The notes: a model not told the origin generated them from the letters alone. 46,644 bases of DNA from Crocinitomicaceae bacterium (GCA_024639505.1 JAHEIE010000024.1:1-46644), one strand, 5' to 3'. Counted from the first letter of the stretch, positions 30,400 through 42,756 are shown. A program made the numbers and translations.

Positions 30400-31857
30400 C
30401 TAATCTTTTGTTTTTTCAAAGATAGCAATAGCCTCAATGTGCGCAGTATGAGGGAATTGGTCTACAAAACTAATTTTAGTCATTTCATACCCTTTTTCCT
30501 TCAACACCTCAATATCACGTGATTGAGTTGCAGGATTACAAGAAACATAAACGATTCTTTGAGCATCAATTTGTGCAACCTTCACCAAAGTTTTAGGAGC
30601 AATTCCGCCACGAGGAGGATCCAGAACTATCGTCTTTATTTTGCCTTCATACTGAGGGAATTTGGTCAAAAATTTACCCACATCAGCAGCAAACCACTTC
30701 GCAGTTTCTACTTCGTTTCGTTTTGCATTCTCTTTGGCGTTTTCAATCGCTTCAGACACAATATCTACACCAACCACCTGTACACCAGTCTTTTTCGAAA
30801 TCAACTGACCAATAGTTCCTGTTCCACAAAACAAATCCATAACCGTATCATCTTTCGAATATTCCGTATCTTCCATCACGTAATCAATCACTTTAGAATA
30901 CAGTCTTTCGGCAGACTGAGGGTTAGTTTGGAAAAAACTTTGCATACTTACCTCAAAAGATAATCCTAGTAAATTTTCTTGAATCAGGTTCTCACCAAAC
31001 AACATTTCGTAATCATTCTCATCGTTGTGCGATCTTTCACCCAAGCTATCATTAATTGTATGAAGAATTCCGGCTACTCTATTATCAAACAAACCAACCA
31101 CAAACTCCACAAATGCCTTTTTGTCAAAATGAACCAAACCAGATTTTGATGTGGTTAAATTAAGCAGTAACTGATTGTTGGCAAATGATTTTCGAACAGT
31201 TAAATACCTGTAAAACCCGTGTTTCTTTGGCGGATGCCAAGCAGGCAAACCCGTTTTTTCTAGGTAAACTCTTATCTCTTTCAGCTTGTTCTCAAACTCG
31301 GCATCAAACAATCCCGAATCATTATCCAAGTCTTCTACAATCCACCAAGTACCTCTGCGCTTAAAACCAAGAGCAAATTCATCGTCTAGTGTCTCTTCTT
31401 GTTCAAAATCGTAACGAATTGTACTGAATGCGTACTCCATTTTGTTTCGGTAATGAAAACTAGTGGGCGATTCTATGTATGTGTCAAATAATTCCTCAAT
31501 ATTGGCTACTTTCCCAATTCTTCTGTATTGTTCAAGAGTTGTATTCTTTTTATAATCTCTCTGATTTTCAACAGGCAAAGTAATATATGGAGCTCCCGAA
31601 ATAGGCTGATAAGCCAAATCTATTTCATTGGGAGAAGGAGAAACAATCTCAATTAATTTTCCCTCCAAAAAACTTTTTTTCTTCTTAAAAATTCTTGTTT
31701 TCACAATTTGCCCAGGAATTGTATTGGGCACAAACATCACAATTTTCCCTTCACCTACATTGAGCTTTGCCAGACCTTTTCCTCCAAAAGCCATGTCTTC
31801 GATCTCAATTTCAATGATATTTCCTTTTTTAATGTCTTGCTGAGCGTAGGTTTTCAT
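30400..31857 (-). CDS. rlmD: 23S rRNA (uracil-5)-methyltransferase, RlmD/TrmA family
   Basis: N-terminal TRAM-like region, FFQTNPQSAERLY, DLFCGTGTIGQLIS, LDPPRGGIAPKTL and VYVSCNPATQSRDI. Start at the internal ATG 31857. Confidence 0.9.
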   Translation of the reverse strand: MKTYAQQDIKKGNIIEIEIEDMAFGGKGLAKLNVGEGKIVMFVPNTIPGQIVKTRIFKKKKSFLEGKLIEIVSPSPNEIDLAYQPISGAPYITLPVENQRDYKKNTTLEQYRRIGKVANIEELFDTYIESPTSFHYRNKMEYAFSTIRYDFEQEETLDDEFALGFKRRGTWWIVEDLDNDSGLFDAEFENKLKEIRVYLEKTGLPAWHPPKKHGFYRYLTVRKSFANNQLLLNLTTSKSGLVHFDKKAFVEFVVGLFDNRVAGILHTINDSLGERSHNDENDYEMLFGENLIQENLLGLSFEVSMQSFFQTNPQSAERLYSKVIDYVMEDTEYSKDDTVMDLFCGTGTIGQLISKKTGVQVVGVDIVSEAIENAKENAKRNEVETAKWFAADVGKFLTKFPQYEGKIKTIVLDPPRGGIAPKTLVKVAQIDAQRIVYVSCNPATQSRDIEVLKEKGYEMTKISFVDQFPHTAHIEAIAIFEKTKD

Positions 31858-32035
31858 TTTATGTTGATTTTGTGGTGCGAAGATAGTGGGAATTTTGTGG
31901 AATGAAACAGTATATTTCTGAAATAAAACTAAGACGTAAAAAAGAACTCTGAAAATAAAATCAATTGCATAGATTGACAAGTAAAACTAATCAGTATTGC
32001 TGGAAAAAGAATTTAAACAAATATTACCTTGATTT

Positions 32036-32971
32036 CTAAACCGGCCCAATCGCTTCACTCCCATTCAATTTTGGCAACAACTTAGCAACTGATTTTTTAA
32101 TCGTTTTTTCCATGTCTACCAAGAGTTTTTTCTTCACAAAATGTTTGTGAGTGATCAATCCTACTTTACGAACGGGAACCGGATTTTGAAAAGGTATCAA
32201 CCGTTTTTTCTCGGAATCTTTAAGTTCGGAAGACAATAAATAAGGCAAAATAGTAATCCCATCATTTGCCTTGGTAAATCGCATCAAACTATCTAATGAA
32301 CCCGCTTTGAACTGAAAATTTACATTTTTTTTGGGTGCATCGCTCGATAACTCACAAATCTGCTTCACTTGTGTACTCAGGCAATGTCCATCTTCAAGAA
32401 ACCAAAGGTTGGAAAAATCCAATTGTGATACCGAAGTTGTTTTGGCAATTTTGGAGGAATTACAATCGTACACCAAAAAGGGTTCTTCGTACAATTCTAC
32501 TTCATCCAACTGAGAATCTACCAATGGGATTGCTAAAATCCCAACATCAATAGCTCTGCTCTTGAGTGAGCTCTGGATATTAGCAGTAGTCATTTCGCTT
32601 ACAATCATTTTTACTTTGGGAAACTTATTGGCAAAATCTGCTAAAAACAAAGGCAATAAATACGGAGCAATTGTAGGAATAATCGCAATTCTTAGTTCCC
32701 CAACCATTTCGCCTTTCAATTCTTGAGTCAAATTTTCCAGAGCCTCCATTTCATACTGAACAATTCTCATTTGTTCAATCAGCTTTCTCCCCTCTTTTGT
32801 TATGGTTACTGGTTTTGTTTTTCGGTTAAAAATAAACACACCAATCTCTTCCTCTAGCTTATTTATCATTGTACTCAAAGTAGATTGAGTAACAAAACAA
32901 GATTCTGCGGCAGTTTCAAAATGAGCATATTTTGCTACAGCAAGCACATATTTTATTTGTTGAATTGTCAT
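32036..32971 (-). CDS. oxyR: OxyR-like LysR-family regulator (hydrogen peroxide-inducible genes activator)
   Basis: MTIQQIKYVLAVAKYAHFETAAESCFVTQSTLSTMINKLEEEIGV LysR HTH; divergent from katG. Confidence 0.88.
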   Translation of the reverse strand: MTIQQIKYVLAVAKYAHFETAAESCFVTQSTLSTMINKLEEEIGVFIFNRKTKPVTITKEGRKLIEQMRIVQYEMEALENLTQELKGEMVGELRIAIIPTIAPYLLPLFLADFANKFPKVKMIVSEMTTANIQSSLKSRAIDVGILAIPLVDSQLDEVELYEEPFLVYDCNSSKIAKTTSVSQLDFSNLWFLEDGHCLSTQVKQICELSSDAPKKNVNFQFKAGSLDSLMRFTKANDGITILPYLLSSELKDSEKKRLIPFQNPVPVRKVGLITHKHFVKKKLLVDMEKTIKKSVAKLLPKLNGSEAIGPV

Positions 32972-32975
32972 GACA

Positions 32976-33005
32976 CAAAGATAATTTTAATATTTATATC
33001 ATCAA
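32976..33005 (-). promoter_or_regulatory. Promoter of oxyR
   Basis: Minus strand reads TTG - 19 nt - TATCTTTG, consensus -33/-7, ending only 4 bp before the oxyR ATG. Confidence 0.65.
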
Positions 33006-33049
33006 TGTTTGTATCTAAAATATCGTTTTTATAAATAACAAATACTTAG

Positions 33050-33057
33050 TAGATTTG
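33050..33057 (+). promoter_or_regulatory. Putative -7 element of katG
   Basis: TAGATTTG matches TAnnTTTG. No TTG at -33, consistent with activator dependence. Confidence 0.5.
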
Positions 33058-33061
33058 TTAA

Positions 33062-35341
<2,280 letters not shown>

Positions 35342-35363
35342 TACAATAAACTCCAAAATAATT

Positions 35364-35397
35364 AAACGACTCTGTGTAAACAGGGTCGTTTTTTTTT
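35364..35397 (+). terminator. Rho-independent terminator of katG
   Basis: AACGACtCTGT-gtaa-ACAGgGTCGTT plus a T9 run. Confidence 0.9.
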
Positions 35398-35420
35398 GAA
35401 AAATAATTGTACAAAACCTC

Positions 35421-35459
35421 CTTTTGTTAAATATATAACTACATTTGTTAAATATTTAA
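35421..35459 (+). repeat. 21-bp-period tandem direct repeat over the lysC promoter
   Basis: CTTTTGTTAAATATATAA (35421-35438) and CATTTGTTAAATATTTAA (35442-35459), 16/18 identical; second copy overlaps TACATTTG (35440-35447). Confidence 0.75.
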
Positions 35460-35466
35460 TAACGAC

Positions 35467-36780
35467 ATGAAAGTAATAAAATTTGGAGGCACTTCGGTAG
35501 GCTCTCCTGAAAGGATGAAAAAGGTAGCTGACCTAGTTGCCAATGAAAATGCCATTGTGGTACTTTCGGCAGTAAGCGGAACTACAAACGCATTGACAGA
35601 AATAGCTCAATTATTGTATAAAAACGAGCGAAATTTAGCCAAACATTCCATTCAAGGTTTACTGAAACAGTATCATAGTTTTGTAACTGAATTATTAAGT
35701 TCAGAACAACAACTCACCAAAGCCAAAGACATGATAGAGAGTCATTTTTCTCACATTGATTCTTTCACCGAAGATTTATTTACGATTCACGAAGAAAAAA
35801 CAATATTGGCGCAAGGCGAATTGATTTCTACAGCGCTTTTTCAATTGTATTTGGAAGAAAAAGGAATAAACTCTTGCCTTCTTCCTGCTTTGGATTTTAT
35901 GCGAATCGACAAAGATTTAGAACCTGATAACTATTACATTCAGCATAATTTGGAAAGAGAACTAAAGCTTTGCCATTCGAAATTATACATCACCCAAGGA
36001 TACATTTGCAGAAATGTGTTCGGAGAAATTGACAACCTAAAACGTGGAGGAAGTGATTACACGGCTTCATTAATTGGAGCTGCAATCCAAGCATCTGAAA
36101 TTGAAATTTGGACAGACATTGATGGAATGCACAACAACGACCCAAGAGTAGTGGACAATACGTTTTCTATCGAATCTTTGTCGTATGATGAAGCGGCCGA
36201 ACTTGCATATTTTGGAGCAAAAATTTTGCATCCTGCCAGTGTGTATCCTGCACAATTAAGGGGAATTCCTATTTGGTTGAAAAATACAATGGAACCCAAC
36301 AAACTTGGTACTAAAATAGCCAAAGAAATTGAAGAAAGAGAATTTACTGCCGTAGCAGCCAAAGATGGAATTACAGCTATCAAAATAAAATCTGGAAGAA
36401 TGCTGTTGGCCTACGGTTTCTTGCGAAAAATCTTTGACATTTTTGAACGGTACAAAACACCAATTGATGTTATTACTACTTCGGAAGTGGCTGTTTCTAT
36501 TACCATTGACGACAATACAAATTTGGATGCAATTCAAGAAGAATTGAGTTATTTGGGCGAAGTAGAAATCAACAAAAACCTTTCGATCGTATGTGTTGTA
36601 GGTAATTTCTCTCACGAGTCGATGGGTTCAGGAAATCAAATTTTTGATAGTTTACAAAACATTCCAATCCGAATGATTTCTTACGGAGGAAGCCAGCACA
36701 ATGTATCTATTGTGATAGAAACGGAATACAAAAAAGACGCACTTGTGGCTTTGAATAATGGACTTTTTAATCAGAACTAA
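35467..36780 (+). CDS. lysC: Monofunctional aspartate kinase with ACT domains
   Basis: MKVIKFGGTSVGSPERMK, LKRGGSDYTASLIGAAI, EIWTDIDGMHNNDPRVV. Confidence 0.94.
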   Translation: MKVIKFGGTSVGSPERMKKVADLVANENAIVVLSAVSGTTNALTEIAQLLYKNERNLAKHSIQGLLKQYHSFVTELLSSEQQLTKAKDMIESHFSHIDSFTEDLFTIHEEKTILAQGELISTALFQLYLEEKGINSCLLPALDFMRIDKDLEPDNYYIQHNLERELKLCHSKLYITQGYICRNVFGEIDNLKRGGSDYTASLIGAAIQASEIEIWTDIDGMHNNDPRVVDNTFSIESLSYDEAAELAYFGAKILHPASVYPAQLRGIPIWLKNTMEPNKLGTKIAKEIEEREFTAVAAKDGITAIKIKSGRMLLAYGFLRKIFDIFERYKTPIDVITTSEVAVSITIDDNTNLDAIQEELSYLGEVEINKNLSIVCVVGNFSHESMGSGNQIFDSLQNIPIRMISYGGSQHNVSIVIETEYKKDALVALNNGLFNQN

Positions 36781-36781
36781 A

Positions 36782-37924
36782 ATGAGAAAAGAACAACTTA
36801 TTCAGCACAAAACTCCATTTTATTGTTATGATTTGGAGCTACTTACTCAAACTTTGGACGTAGCACTACTTCATGCTAACAAACACTCTTATCACATTCA
36901 TTATGCGTTGAAAGCAAATACCAATGACCGAATTTTGAATTTGATACAATCAAAAGGATTTGGAGCGGATTGTGTGAGTGGAAATGAAGTAAAAAAAGCG
37001 ATTGAAATTGGTTTTGAACCCAATCAAATTGCCTTTGCAGGAGTTGGAAAATCAGACGAAGAGATATTGATTGGTCTAGAAAACAACATTTTTACTTTCA
37101 ATTGCGAATCGGTAGAAGAAATAGTAGTAATAAATGAATTGGCATCGCAAAAAAATAAAATTGCCAAAATTGCTTTGAGACTGAACCCTAACGTGGATGC
37201 CAAAACGCACAAATACATCACCACAGGATTAGAAGAAAACAAATTTGGGATTAATAGTTGGGAATTGGAAAATTTACTTGCTCAATTGCCTTCTTGGAAA
37301 CACATTAAAATTACAGGGCTTCATTTTCATATTGGTTCTCAAATCACTTCAATGACTCCGTTCAAAAATTTGTGTATCCGTGTAAACGAGCTGAATACTT
37401 GGTTTTTGGAAAGAGGAGTCCAAATCGAACATCTGAACTTAGGCGGAGGATTAGGAATTGATTACCAAAACCCTACAGAAAATCATATTCCAGATTTTGA
37501 GTTGTTTTTTGGAGTTTTCAAGCAATTTTTAGAACCAAAACCTCACCAAGAAGTACATTTTGAATTGGGAAGAAGTTTGGTTGCCAACTGCGGAAGCTTA
37601 ATCTCCAAGGTATTGTACATCAAAAAAGGAATCAAAACCAATTTCGCCATCCTAGACGCAGGAATGACGGAACTTATTCGTCCAGCTTTATACCAAGCTT
37701 CCCATCACATCGAAAATTTAATTTCAAATTCTCCCGAAACAGAATTCTACGATGTGGTTGGCCCAATCTGCGAATCATCAGATTGTTTTGGAAAAAGGAT
37801 TAAACTAAAAGAAACTAAAAGAGGTGATTTTATAAAAATACACAGTGCCGGTGCTTATGGGGAGGTGATGACTTCGAGGTATAATTTGAGGGAGCAGAAT
37901 GACGTAGTTTTTGTTAATGGATAA
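36782..37924 (+). CDS. lysA: Diaminopimelate decarboxylase
   Basis: HYALKANTND (PLP Lys), HFHIGSQI, LNLGGGLGI, GPICESSDCFG, GAYGEVMTSRYN. Start at ATG 36782, 1 bp after the lysC stop. Confidence 0.93.
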   Translation: MRKEQLIQHKTPFYCYDLELLTQTLDVALLHANKHSYHIHYALKANTNDRILNLIQSKGFGADCVSGNEVKKAIEIGFEPNQIAFAGVGKSDEEILIGLENNIFTFNCESVEEIVVINELASQKNKIAKIALRLNPNVDAKTHKYITTGLEENKFGINSWELENLLAQLPSWKHIKITGLHFHIGSQITSMTPFKNLCIRVNELNTWFLERGVQIEHLNLGGGLGIDYQNPTENHIPDFELFFGVFKQFLEPKPHQEVHFELGRSLVANCGSLISKVLYIKKGIKTNFAILDAGMTELIRPALYQASHHIENLISNSPETEFYDVVGPICESSDCFGKRIKLKETKRGDFIKIHSAGAYGEVMTSRYNLREQNDVVFVNG

Positions 37925-37943
37925 TTGACAATGTACAATTGAT
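37920..37943 (+). repeat. Dispersed stop-codon-adjacent repeat, copy 1
   Basis: GATAATTGACAATGTACAATTGAT overlaps the lysA stop; 21/24 match to the reverse complement of 42757-42780. Confidence 0.6.
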
Positions 37944-37987
37944 AAATATTTGTCATCGTGTTATTCAGCGTGATTATTCATCGTTCT

Positions 37988-38109
37988 CACCTCTTGAGAG
38001 GGGATTAAGGGGCGTGTTTTTCATCAGATTTTGAGATTTAATAAATCATGAGGAGAAGTTGCTCGTAAAATAACACACCCCTTGTATTCCTCCCGAGAAG
38101 TCGGGAGGG
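37988..38109. repeat. Long imperfect inverted repeat (REP/MITE-like)
   Basis: Left arm CTCTTGAGAGGGGATTAAGGGGCGTGTTTTT; right arm AAAATAACACACCCCTTGTATTCCTCCCGAGAAGTCGGGAGGG, related as reverse complements. Confidence 0.6.
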
Positions 38110-38200
38110 TTCTTCAGGAAGGATTCTTGCTTTAAGATCCCCATATTCGCGAGGATGCCGAAAGTGTAATAGTAAGATTAGAATTTGTCAATTCATCAAA

Positions 38201-38231
38201 TTGCCAATTTAGCCAATAAACCTTACCTTTG
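38201..38231 (+). promoter_or_regulatory. Promoter of the ABC-F gene
   Basis: TTG (38201) - 20 nt - TACCTTTG (38224-38231). Confidence 0.65.
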
Positions 38232-38244
38232 CAGTCAAATATAA

Positions 38245-39855
<1,611 letters not shown>

Positions 39856-39878
39856 ACACCCAAAAACTTTATTTCTGA

Positions 39879-39892
39879 GTGACTTTTGTCAC
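39879..39892. promoter_or_regulatory. Candidate CRP/FNR-family operator
   Basis: GTGAC-TTTT-GTCAC perfect inverted repeat about 30 bp upstream of TATCTTTG (39915-39922). Confidence 0.45.
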
Positions 39893-39950
39893 AAACAAAC
39901 AGAATACATTAACATATCTTTGTTTACTAATTATCTGATAAACACTAATT

Positions 39951-40157
39951 ATGAAAAAGAACATGGGTACTGCAGACAAAGGAATTAGAATTTCTATCGC
40001 CATTGTATTGGCAATTTTAAGTTTCACAAATGTAATAACTGGAACACTAGGTATTATCGCTCTGCTTGTAGCCGCAATTTTTGTTCTAGCTAGTCTTATA
40101 AGTTTTTGCCCTCTTTACTCAATTTTTGGAATAAAAACTTGTAAGATTAAAAAGTAA
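39951..40157 (+). CDS. YgaP-like/DUF2892 small membrane protein
   Basis: KNMGTADKGIRISIAIVLAIL..., two TM helices, terminal FCPLYSIFGIKTCKIKK. Confidence 0.85.
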   Translation: MKKNMGTADKGIRISIAIVLAILSFTNVITGTLGIIALLVAAIFVLASLISFCPLYSIFGIKTCKIKK

Positions 40158-40158
40158 A

Positions 40159-40776
40159 TTAATCCACCCCTAAATATTTGTGAGTTTGAACAGAGATTCT
40201 CCATTGAGAATTTTGGGTGATGTAAGATAAAATAAGATCATACATTTTTTCTTTCTTCTCCCACTCAGCTTGCAAATACAGTTTGCAATGTTCAGGAACT
40301 TGCTTGGAGTGAGTTTCTGCCCATTCAATATCTGATTTATTGAACACCACTATTTTCAATTCGTGAGCTTTGGAAATCACTGAATCGAGTGGTTTTTTGA
40401 ATTTTTTTGGCGACAAACATATCCAATCGTATTCACCTCTCAATTCGTATGCTCCCGAAGTTTCCACGGCAATTTCTACGTTCAAAGTATGCAATTGATT
40501 CGTCAAATAGGATAAATCATACATTCCTGGTTCTCCACCAGTAATAACTACAAAGTTGGTTCCTGATTCTTTTACTTGATTTACCAACTCCGAAACTTGA
40601 AGAATTTCGTGTTCGTTGGCATTCCAACTGTCTTTCACATCACACCACACGCAGCCCACATCGCAACCTGCAACACGAATAAAAAAAGCAGCTCGCCCCG
40701 AATAAAACCCTTCACCCTGAACGGTGTAAAAAGTTTCCATGATTGGCAATTCTGTAATTGGATTGGGTTTACTCAA
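40159..40776 (-). CDS. queE: 7-carboxy-7-deazaguanine synthase (radical SAM)
   Basis: METFYTVQGEGFYSGRAAFFIRVAGCDVGCVWCDVKDSW with CX3CX2C. Start proposed at TTG 40776 because family similarity seems to extend upstream of METF. Confidence 0.88.
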   Translation of the reverse strand: MSKPNPITELPIMETFYTVQGEGFYSGRAAFFIRVAGCDVGCVWCDVKDSWNANEHEILQVSELVNQVKESGTNFVVITGGEPGMYDLSYLTNQLHTLNVEIAVETSGAYELRGEYDWICLSPKKFKKPLDSVISKAHELKIVVFNKSDIEWAETHSKQVPEHCKLYLQAEWEKKEKMYDLILSYITQNSQWRISVQTHKYLGVD

Positions 40777-41332
40777 AGCTGTAAATTTCAGTTGGTGTAA
40801 TGCAACGATGCATTTTCTTGTCAAAGGTATCTAAATCTTTTATTTCATCAATAGGTTCAAAAAGAGAAAGTCCAATTAATTGAGTCTTTTTTGGTAGTTG
40901 AGATAAAAAACGATCATAAAACCCACCCCCATAACCTACTCGGAATCCATTTTTGTCGAAAGCCAACAGCGGAAGTAAAACAATATCAATTTCCTCAATT
41001 TCAGCTTGTTTAGCTTCATTTGGCTCAAGAATACCATGTGAATTCAATACAAGTTCAGTATTTTTTTCAAAGTAAAAATGAGTCATCGAATTATCATTAA
41101 AATTAGTTTTTGGAACAACTACTTTTCCTTTTTCCATAATTCTATCGATAAGCAGCCAGGTATCAATTTCGTTGTTTTTTTCGATAGGAATAAAACAATG
41201 AACGGTTTTGGATTCTAGTATAAAATTTTGTGATACAATATCGGATATTTTCAAACTTTCCAGCTTCACAAATTGAGAAGACAATGATTTTCTTTTGGTT
41301 AAATATTCTTTACGAATTTGTTTCTTATTCAT
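40769..41332 (-). CDS. 5-formyltetrahydrofolate cyclo-ligase
   Basis: KKQIRKEYLTKRKSLS..., LLPLLAFDKNGFRVGYGGGFYDRFL. Confidence 0.94.
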   Translation of the reverse strand: MNKKQIRKEYLTKRKSLSSQFVKLESLKISDIVSQNFILESKTVHCFIPIEKNNEIDTWLLIDRIMEKGKVVVPKTNFNDNSMTHFYFEKNTELVLNSHGILEPNEAKQAEIEEIDIVLLPLLAFDKNGFRVGYGGGFYDRFLSQLPKKTQLIGLSLFEPIDEIKDLDTFDKKMHRCITPTEIYSFE

Positions 41333-41347
41333 TTTATCCAGATCTAT

Positions 41348-42268
41348 TTATTTCAATGTAAATTTAATTGGTAGAGTATATTTCACTCTTACCTTCTTAC
41401 CTCGGTTTTCTCCTGGAATCCATTTCGGCATAGAATTCAGCACTTTAATCGCCTCATCATCACAACCATAGCCAATTCCTCTTAACACAATCACCTTAGA
41501 AACACTTCCATCTAACCCTACAACAAACTGAGCATAAACAGTCCCTTCTACTCCATTTTTCTTAGCCTGTTTAGGATATTTTATCTGACTTGAAAGATAT
41601 GACATTAAACTATCTACCCCTCCAACAAACTCTGGCATTAACTCAGTAAATTCATACACAGTCGAATCATTATCCAAAACAGGTTGAGATTCTAATTCCA
41701 TAAGCCCCATTAATTCTGGCTCTACCACCTCGATTATTTCTGGTTCTACAATCATTACATCTCCCATAATGATAGTCTCAATCTCGCCTTTTCTGGGCTT
41801 GCAACTTGCCTTTTTCGTTTCAATTTTTCCAATTTTAACACTCTGTTTTTTAGGGATTGAATCTACCTCAACTTGGGAATTTGTGGTATCCACTGTGGGC
41901 AAAGTATCCACTTGAACGATTTCACCAAGAGTTAGATTCGTTCCAATTATTGAATTCGGTTTGCTTTGGCATGAAACCAAAGCTAAAGTAGCCATCGATA
42001 ACAATAAAAAAGCTCTATTCCCCTTCTGTATTCTTGTACTTTCAACAATCGCCTGTAGTTCGGTGAAATGAAAATCAGTTTGACCACCTAAGATTCGGGC
42101 GCATGTGGATTTACTTTGATTTTGAATCAAATAAATTAGAATCTCGTCTCTGGTCATTTCAGTAAAATCTACAACCGATTTTACACACAATTCACAATGC
42201 CGAGATTTCACCCCAATTTTCATTTTACTCCAATCCTCTGAACAGGGCTCATTTATCTTAACTTTCAT
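41348..42268 (-). CDS. TonB C-terminal-domain protein with N-terminal Cys-rich cytoplasmic module
   Basis: C-terminus YPKQAKKNGVEGTVYAQFVVGLDGSVSKVIVLRGIGYGCDDEAIKVLNSMPKWIPGENRGKKVRVKYTLPIKFTLK is TonB-like. N-terminus MKVKINEPCSEDWSKMKIGVKSRHCELCVKSVVDFTEMTRDEI. One TM. Start at ATG 42268. Confidence 0.85.
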   Translation of the reverse strand: MKVKINEPCSEDWSKMKIGVKSRHCELCVKSVVDFTEMTRDEILIYLIQNQSKSTCARILGGQTDFHFTELQAIVESTRIQKGNRAFLLLSMATLALVSCQSKPNSIIGTNLTLGEIVQVDTLPTVDTTNSQVEVDSIPKKQSVKIGKIETKKASCKPRKGEIETIIMGDVMIVEPEIIEVVEPELMGLMELESQPVLDNDSTVYEFTELMPEFVGGVDSLMSYLSSQIKYPKQAKKNGVEGTVYAQFVVGLDGSVSKVIVLRGIGYGCDDEAIKVLNSMPKWIPGENRGKKVRVKYTLPIKFTLK

Positions 42269-42400
42269 AATGCGTTTGTTTTTCATTCTGTACACCCCAT
42301 TCATCAGAAGGTTCAATGAATGACACCAAACTTCGAGAAATATTGGTTAGAAAAAATATAAAACCAATAAAACCTGCAACTTGAAGCTCACAACCAGTTT

Positions 42401-42703
42401 TTACATCCCAGGCAACATTCCTGCTGAAGCCGCTTTCATTTCAGATTCATTTACTCTTTCAGCTTTCTCTAAAGCATCGTTGGTAGCGATCAAAACTAAA
42501 TCTTCCAATTCTTCTTTGTCCAAATTAGCCAATTCCTCATTGATAGAAATAGCATTTACTTTTCTGTTCCCAGTCATTATTACCGATACTTTTCCATTAC
42601 TCGCTTTTCCTTCCACAGTAATTGTGTCCAGTCTAGCTTTAGTTTCTTCTACTTTTTGTTGCATTTCCTGCAACTTTTTCATCATTCCGTTTCCTCCAAA
42701 CAT
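42401..42703 (-). CDS. YbaB/EbfC family nucleoid-associated protein
   Basis: MFGGNGMMKKLQEMQQKVEETKARLDTITVEGKASNGKVSVIMTGNRKV. Confidence 0.94.
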   Translation of the reverse strand: MFGGNGMMKKLQEMQQKVEETKARLDTITVEGKASNGKVSVIMTGNRKVNAISINEELANLDKEELEDLVLIATNDALEKAERVNESEMKAASAGMLPGM

Positions 42704-42756
42704 ATTTCATTAATTAAAAATGGATAATTACCCATTATTTATACTTAACCAAAACT

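Noticed and set aside
30523-30963. 146-aa plus-strand ORF opposite the rlmD-like gene
   Set aside because: Antisense shadow, rich in Asn/Ser/Phe/Arg; no start context.
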